Positions 29,257 through 32,760 of a stretch of 32,760 bases of DNA are shown one piece after another. This DNA is from JBDHUW01 sp964642385. Its GTDB lineage: Bacteria; Patescibacteriota; Gracilibacteria; Absconditabacterales; Absconditicoccaceae. The position numbers were made by a program, and so were the translations under genes. The notes below the pieces were generated by a model. That model searched no databases, was not told the origin of the DNA, and saw only the letters and a program-made list of their open reading frames with translations. How positions within the stretch are numbered: the stretch's first letter is position 1; every line of letters starts with the position of its first letter. The DNA lies in assembly GCA_964642385.1 (NCBI GenBank), contig CAZXON010000009.1, forward strand, positions 1 through 32,760, in the 5' to 3' direction.

Positions 29257-29359
29257 TTGCTTGATTTTTCAACAAAAATCAGTATTATTCTACCCCCTTG
29301 TTCTGATAGGGAACAAATAAGTTTATTTAAGATATCTTTTTATCGTTACTATATATTAT

Positions 29360-30793
29360 ATGTCACAATTCCACTATTCCAAAGTGATTGCCACTATTGG
29401 TCCTTCTTTAGCAAAAGAAACAGTGCTTTCAAAAGTTATAAATTATGTAGACGTGTTTCGTGTCAATCTTGCTAATGGATTTATCGATCACCACAAAAAG
29501 TATATTGATACTATCCTCAAACTGGATAATAGCAAAACGATTATGCTTGAGACGAAATGATCAGAAATAAGATGTAAGAACACGACACCTATACTTGTAA
29601 AGAAAAATGACAAAATCATCGTTGATTTTTCTGAATATCAAGAAGACGAAAAGGGGAAACTTTTCATAGACTATCCAGATTTATATGATGTACCTACTGG
29701 AACTGAAATAAGTTTTGAAGATCTAAGCGTTGTACTAAAAGTAGAAGGAAATGATTGATTGATATTACAATGTAAAGTTACAGAAGCATGAACTATTGTT
29801 CCATCGAAGAAAGTCATATTTAAATGATATAAACCCAATCTACCATTTCTTACAGAGAAAGATAAAAAAGATATCTTGCGATGATTACAAGTTGGAGTAA
29901 ATATTTTGGTTGTTTCTTATGTAAAAGACGAGAACAATATAATAGAACTAAGAGATTTCCTTCTTGCTAATAATGCAAAAGATATAAAAATTATTGCAAA
30001 GATAGAAACTAAAGAAATATTGGAAAATCTAAATCAAGTTATCATTGCGTCCGATGGAATTTCTTTTTTGAAGGGATGACTAGAAGCGCTTGGAGCCAAA
30101 AAATCTCTAACTGAACATAAACTTATAGCCTTGTGTAATCAATACGGCAAGCCATGTATTCTAGCATGATATTTTTCAAAAAAAATAAAAACAGGCAAAA
30201 ATGCTATCCCTCATCAAGCGACTTACGACGAGGTAAATGATTATCTAAAAGCTGGGGTTGATGCATTCATGCTTGGACAAGAAACCGCCTTTGGTGACGA
30301 ACCAGTAGAAGATATTTCTGGCATATACAATGCAATTCTAAAATATGAGGCAGATCCCACTAAAAATCTGAGCATGAGTGACATCCACGTAAACTCAGAA
30401 AACGAGATTAGTGATTACATTATATACAATTCTTTTAGAACATCCAAAGAGCTTGCTATCAAAGCAATTATTTGTTTCACAAGTAATGGATACTCTGTTG
30501 CTAGATTGTCTACTATGAAACCCGACATACCTATTATTGCGTTCACCAAAGTGGATGATACATATAAATATCTGAACTTATTGTGGGCGGTAAAGTGATA
30601 CAAAATTTCTCACTCATTTGATTATCAACATGTGAAAAAAATAGGAAAAGAGATCATTAGAATTATCTTTAAAGGGAATATCTCACTGGACGATAAAATA
30701 CTTATCATGCATGCGAACGATGCGGACACAAACTCTGACGATCCAACAAGCATCATGAATGGGATAGAAATCTACAAGTTCAAGGACATATAA
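29360..30793 (+). CDS. Pyruvate kinase-like protein with degenerate active site
   Basis: Encodes 477 aa, the length of a full pyruvate kinase. The N-terminus SKVIATIGPSLAKETVL and a MLGQETAFGDEP block leave no doubt about the family, and a C-terminal alpha/beta domain (about 345-477, with SKELAIKAIICFTSNGYS) is present. Key catalytic blocks have changed: NFSHG is NLANG, ARGDLG is IASDGIS, and the ATQMLESM...PTRAE block is ILAGYFSKKIKTGKNAIPHQ. Lys214 in IAKIETKE is kept. So it may be weak or inactive and could regulate the short, catalytically intact enzyme at 14593, which lacks a C domain. About ten TGA codons are read as Gly. A TTGTTC/GAACAA hairpin lies near 29307 in the leader. Confidence 0.85.
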
Positions 30794-30851
30794 CAACCAT
30801 CAGATCGGTTTCAAAAAAAATCATATATACAACAACTTAAAAAACAAAATT

Positions 30852-31016
30852 ATGAAATGGGTAAGAAGATTTATTAGAACAGGCAGAAGCCTTTTTGCGC
30901 GAAGATTTGACTTTTCCAGTTCTATCCCATACGTTAGACTGGGAAAGAAAAACGATCCTATAAGGGGTAAAAAGCCCTTTGTCCAAAACGAAACCTACCG
31001 GAAACAAAACAGATAA
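30852..31016 (+). CDS. Small highly basic protein
   Basis: Encodes 54 aa, about one third Arg or Lys (MKWVRRFIRTGRSLFARRFD). Family not recognised. It has no TGA. It lies between the pyruvate kinase-like gene and a strong terminator, so it is a short unit or the last gene of that operon. Nucleic-acid or ribosome binding would fit the charge, but nothing in the sequence proves it. Confidence 0.6.
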   Translation: MKWVRRFIRTGRSLFARRFDFSSSIPYVRLGKKNDPIRGKKPFVQNETYRKQNR

Positions 31017-31036
31017 CTTTTTATCTGACAACTCTA

Positions 31037-31069
31037 AAACCCCTTATGCGTTTGTGCAGAGGGGTTTTT
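31037..31069 (+). terminator. Terminator after the small basic protein
   Basis: AAAACCCCT / AGGGGTTTT outer stem with an inner TGC/GCA pair, then five T. Confidence 0.88.
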
Positions 31070-31075
31070 CTATAA

Positions 31076-31114
31076 ATTGAGATCACTCTCTCATAGTTAA
31101 CCGAAATCTCAATT
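31076..31114 (+). promoter_or_regulatory. Inverted repeat upstream of xseA
   Basis: AATTGAGAT (31076-31084) and ATCTCAATT (31106-31114), a perfect 9-bp inverted repeat with a 21-nt spacer, about 30 nt before the xseA start once the artificial gap is removed. It could be an operator or an mRNA hairpin. Confidence 0.35.
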
Positions 31115-31319
31115 GCAAATTTTCTCGCTTTCCCTATAGTCCATCTATGACAGAGATAAGCAAANNNNNNNNNNNNNNNNNNNNNNNNNNNNNNNNNNNN
31201 NNNNNNNNNNNNNNNNNNNNNNNNNNNNNNNNNNNNNNNNNNNNNNNNNNNNNNNNNNNNNNNNCAATTGCAAATTTTCTCGCTTTCCCTATAGTCCATC
31301 TATGACAGAGATAAGCAAA
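31110..31319. other. Artificial gap: 55-bp duplicated flanks around 100 N
   Basis: Bases 31110-31164 and 31265-31319 are identical over exactly 55 bp and flank 100 N. The duplicated part includes the first six codons of xseA. As for the gap in rplA, this is an unmerged contig overlap. Confidence 0.93.
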
Positions 31320-32492
31320 CGCCACTATACACTTTTGGATTTAGTGAAGATAGTTGATGGAACATTCAAGGAAGTTTTTGCGTGATTCGATTTTCGGTGT
31401 GAATGTGAAATCCTGAAAGTGCAAGAGATAGGTCAGAAAGTTTACTTGGAGTTGATCCAGTATGGACCAGATGGGAAGATCGTCGCAAAAGCAAAAGGGA
31501 ACATCTTCAATCCGCATGTTGCAAGGGATTTTCTAGAGGATACAGGATTGGCTAATTTGCAACAATTAGCAGGTTCCAAACTGTTGTTTCACGGTGCGTT
31601 TTCTTTTCATGAAGAGTATGGTTTCTCTATCAAGGTAGATATCCTGAGTGCAGAGTATACACTCGGACAATTGCAAAAAAAACAGCAAGATATCCTCATG
31701 CAACTCCAAAAACTGGGGATCGTAGAAAACAACAAAAAAACACAATTTGGTCTGCCACCATATACGCTTGCGTTGATCAGCTCTGCAACATCCGCATGAC
31801 GTCTAGATTTTTTGAGTGTGATAGGACAAAGCGGATATGCAATCCAAACGAAAGATTATTACTCTCCAATGCATGGAAACGATGCACAAGAGTGAGTGTA
31901 CGAAGCTCTCAAAATGATCTATACTGATATCAAAGAAGGCAAAAAGATAGATGGAGTAGTGATCATCCGTGGATGAGGTGGTAGCTCGGGAATCATTTGG
32001 CAAAATGATCTAGATATCGCGAAAGGGATTTGCTATATGCCGGTGCCGGTTATCGTTGCGGTGGGGCATACTGCTGATAAGTTTGTCCTCGATGATATTG
32101 CGTATCTGTCTGCCAAAACACCAACTGATGCTGGGTATTTTTTGGTGTCGTTATATGAACAAACCGAAAAAAGCATCCAACAACTACTAGAAAATATCGA
32201 TGTGCGTACGAAATGGACAATCAATAATTTACTCACAAGTATACCATCGTTGTATGAAAATATTCAGATTCGTATTGGTGCCCTGCTGGGTACAATACAA
32301 CAAAATATTCATCTACGGTATCAGTGAATTAGTTCTGTCTCTCCGGAAAACATCACGAAGCATGGATATGCATTGGTATTGAAAGATGGGCAGTATTTAA
32401 GTAAAATACAAGCAGATCAGTTGCAATCATGAGAAGAATTAGAGATCAAAATATTTGACAAAACAATACACGTGGAGGTGAAAGATGTGTAA
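31302..32492 (+). CDS. xseA: Exodeoxyribonuclease VII large subunit
   Basis: Encodes 396 aa (family 400-450). With XseB it degrades single-stranded DNA in both directions. The N-terminal OB-fold (about 5-110) contains CECEILKVQEIGQKVYLELIQ. The nuclease core has YTLALISSATSAGRLDFLSV, DGVVIIRGGGGSSGIIW (where the usual EDL after GGGS is replaced by GII), VIVAVGHTADKFVLDDIAYLSAKTPTDAG. The C-terminal helical part is short and the last strand domain is HGYALVLKDGQYLSKIQA. TGA encodes one Gly in RGGGGS and others. The start at 31302 belongs to the right-hand copy of the duplicated 55 bp. xseB is not seen in the 268 nt after it. Confidence 0.93.
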
Positions 32493-32509
32493 TCGGGCTT
32501 ATCTACTAG

Positions 32510-32528
32510 ATTATGTGTTATACATAAT
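32510..32528. other. Hairpin after xseA
   Basis: ATTATGT-GTTAT-ACATAAT, a perfect 7-bp inverted repeat 17 nt after the xseA stop. It lacks a T run, so a terminator role is uncertain. Confidence 0.4.
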
Positions 32529-32594
32529 GACGAAAATGTATTATACCAACAGACTAGCATATAAAAAAGATATATAAAACCCTCGACAGCGAAA

Positions 32595-32672
32595 CAACGA
32601 AGTTGATGCCCGACCTGTCTATGGTCAATTAGCTACCCAACGATAGGACGGGCATCCCCGACAAAGTCGGGG
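32595..32672 (+). repeat. Palindromic repeat RB, copy D
   Basis: Left hairpin CAA-CGAAG-TTG, arms ATGCCCGACCTGTCTA and ACGATAGGACGGGCA, right hairpin CCCCGAC-AAA-GTCGGGG. The right central arm is identical to copies A and B. Confidence 0.85.
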
Positions 32673-32731
32673 AAAGAAATGACTAAATTACAACGGTTGC
32701 AATAAAAAAATTTATTTCCCATATAGTATCA

Positions 32732-32760
32732 ATGACACCATTAACGTTTATTTTGATTGT
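32732..32760 (+). CDS. Possible start of a gene cut by the window end
   Basis: ATG at 32732 opens a short hydrophobic frame (MTPLTFILI) that continues past the edge. Too short to judge. Confidence 0.2.

Noticed and set aside
1..32760. TGA as selenocysteine or as programmed readthrough
   Set aside because: TGA is too frequent, occurs in nearly every gene and falls on conserved glycines; no SECIS-like context is needed.

Overview
The window comes from a low-GC bacterium that reads UGA as glycine (genetic code 25). Nearly every gene is broken into fragments under the standard code, but becomes one continuous frame when TGA is read as Gly. The recoded TGA codons fall on invariant family glycines: the trypsin-like GNSGGP, the RuBisCO GGGDFVKND, the Walker A GEGKT and the release-factor GGQ. 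TAA and TAG are the only stops used, and the release factor present is RF1. Code 25 together with a RuBisCO / AMP-salvage gene set points to the Absconditabacteria (SR1) / Gracilibacteria branch of the Patescibacteria (CPR), with SR1 more likely; this is inference, since no rRNA is present. No tRNA, rRNA, CRISPR array, transposase or phage gene was seen.

Layout. 92-3167 is a transcription/translation block: secE, nusG, an unknown membrane-anchored protein, rplK and rplA (rplA is split by an artificial N gap). 3404-5902 holds an unknown 183-aa gene with atypical codon use, a TPR-like gene and ftsX. 5996-9716, on the minus strand, holds an HtrA-like protease and a murA-alr cell-wall pair. 10032-14307 encodes a complete archaeal-type AMP-to-3-phosphoglycerate route: ribose-1,5-bisphosphate isomerase, form II/III-like RuBisCO and AMP phosphorylase. 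A short pyruvate kinase follows at 14593. 15686-19758 holds prfA, two small unknown proteins, an M50 membrane metalloprotease and nusA. 20087-23904 holds a one-TM protein, a membrane-anchored FKBP isomerase and a 739-aa protein of unknown function. 24454-25290 is a gene-poor stretch with a decayed reading frame and a well-folded candidate RNA. 25322-27785 is a two-gene membrane-protein operon. 27912-32492 holds an archaeal-type KH-domain ATPase, a second and divergent pyruvate kinase-like protein, a small basic protein and xseA.

Two families of structured intergenic repeats are scattered through the window. R1 (five copies, all in one orientation) and RB (four copies, two in each orientation) show paired base changes in their hairpin stems, so they are probably selected or mobilised as RNA or DNA hairpins. 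Both N runs (100 bases each) are flanked by identical 55-bp sequences, which indicates that overlapping contigs were not merged.

How the genes work together: AMP phosphorylase releases ribose-1,5-bisphosphate from AMP, the isomerase converts it to ribulose-1,5-bisphosphate, and RuBisCO splits that with CO2 into two 3-phosphoglycerates. Pyruvate kinase can then recover ATP at the end of lower glycolysis. In a reduced, probably host-dependent cell this would be nucleotide scavenging for energy rather than autotrophy.
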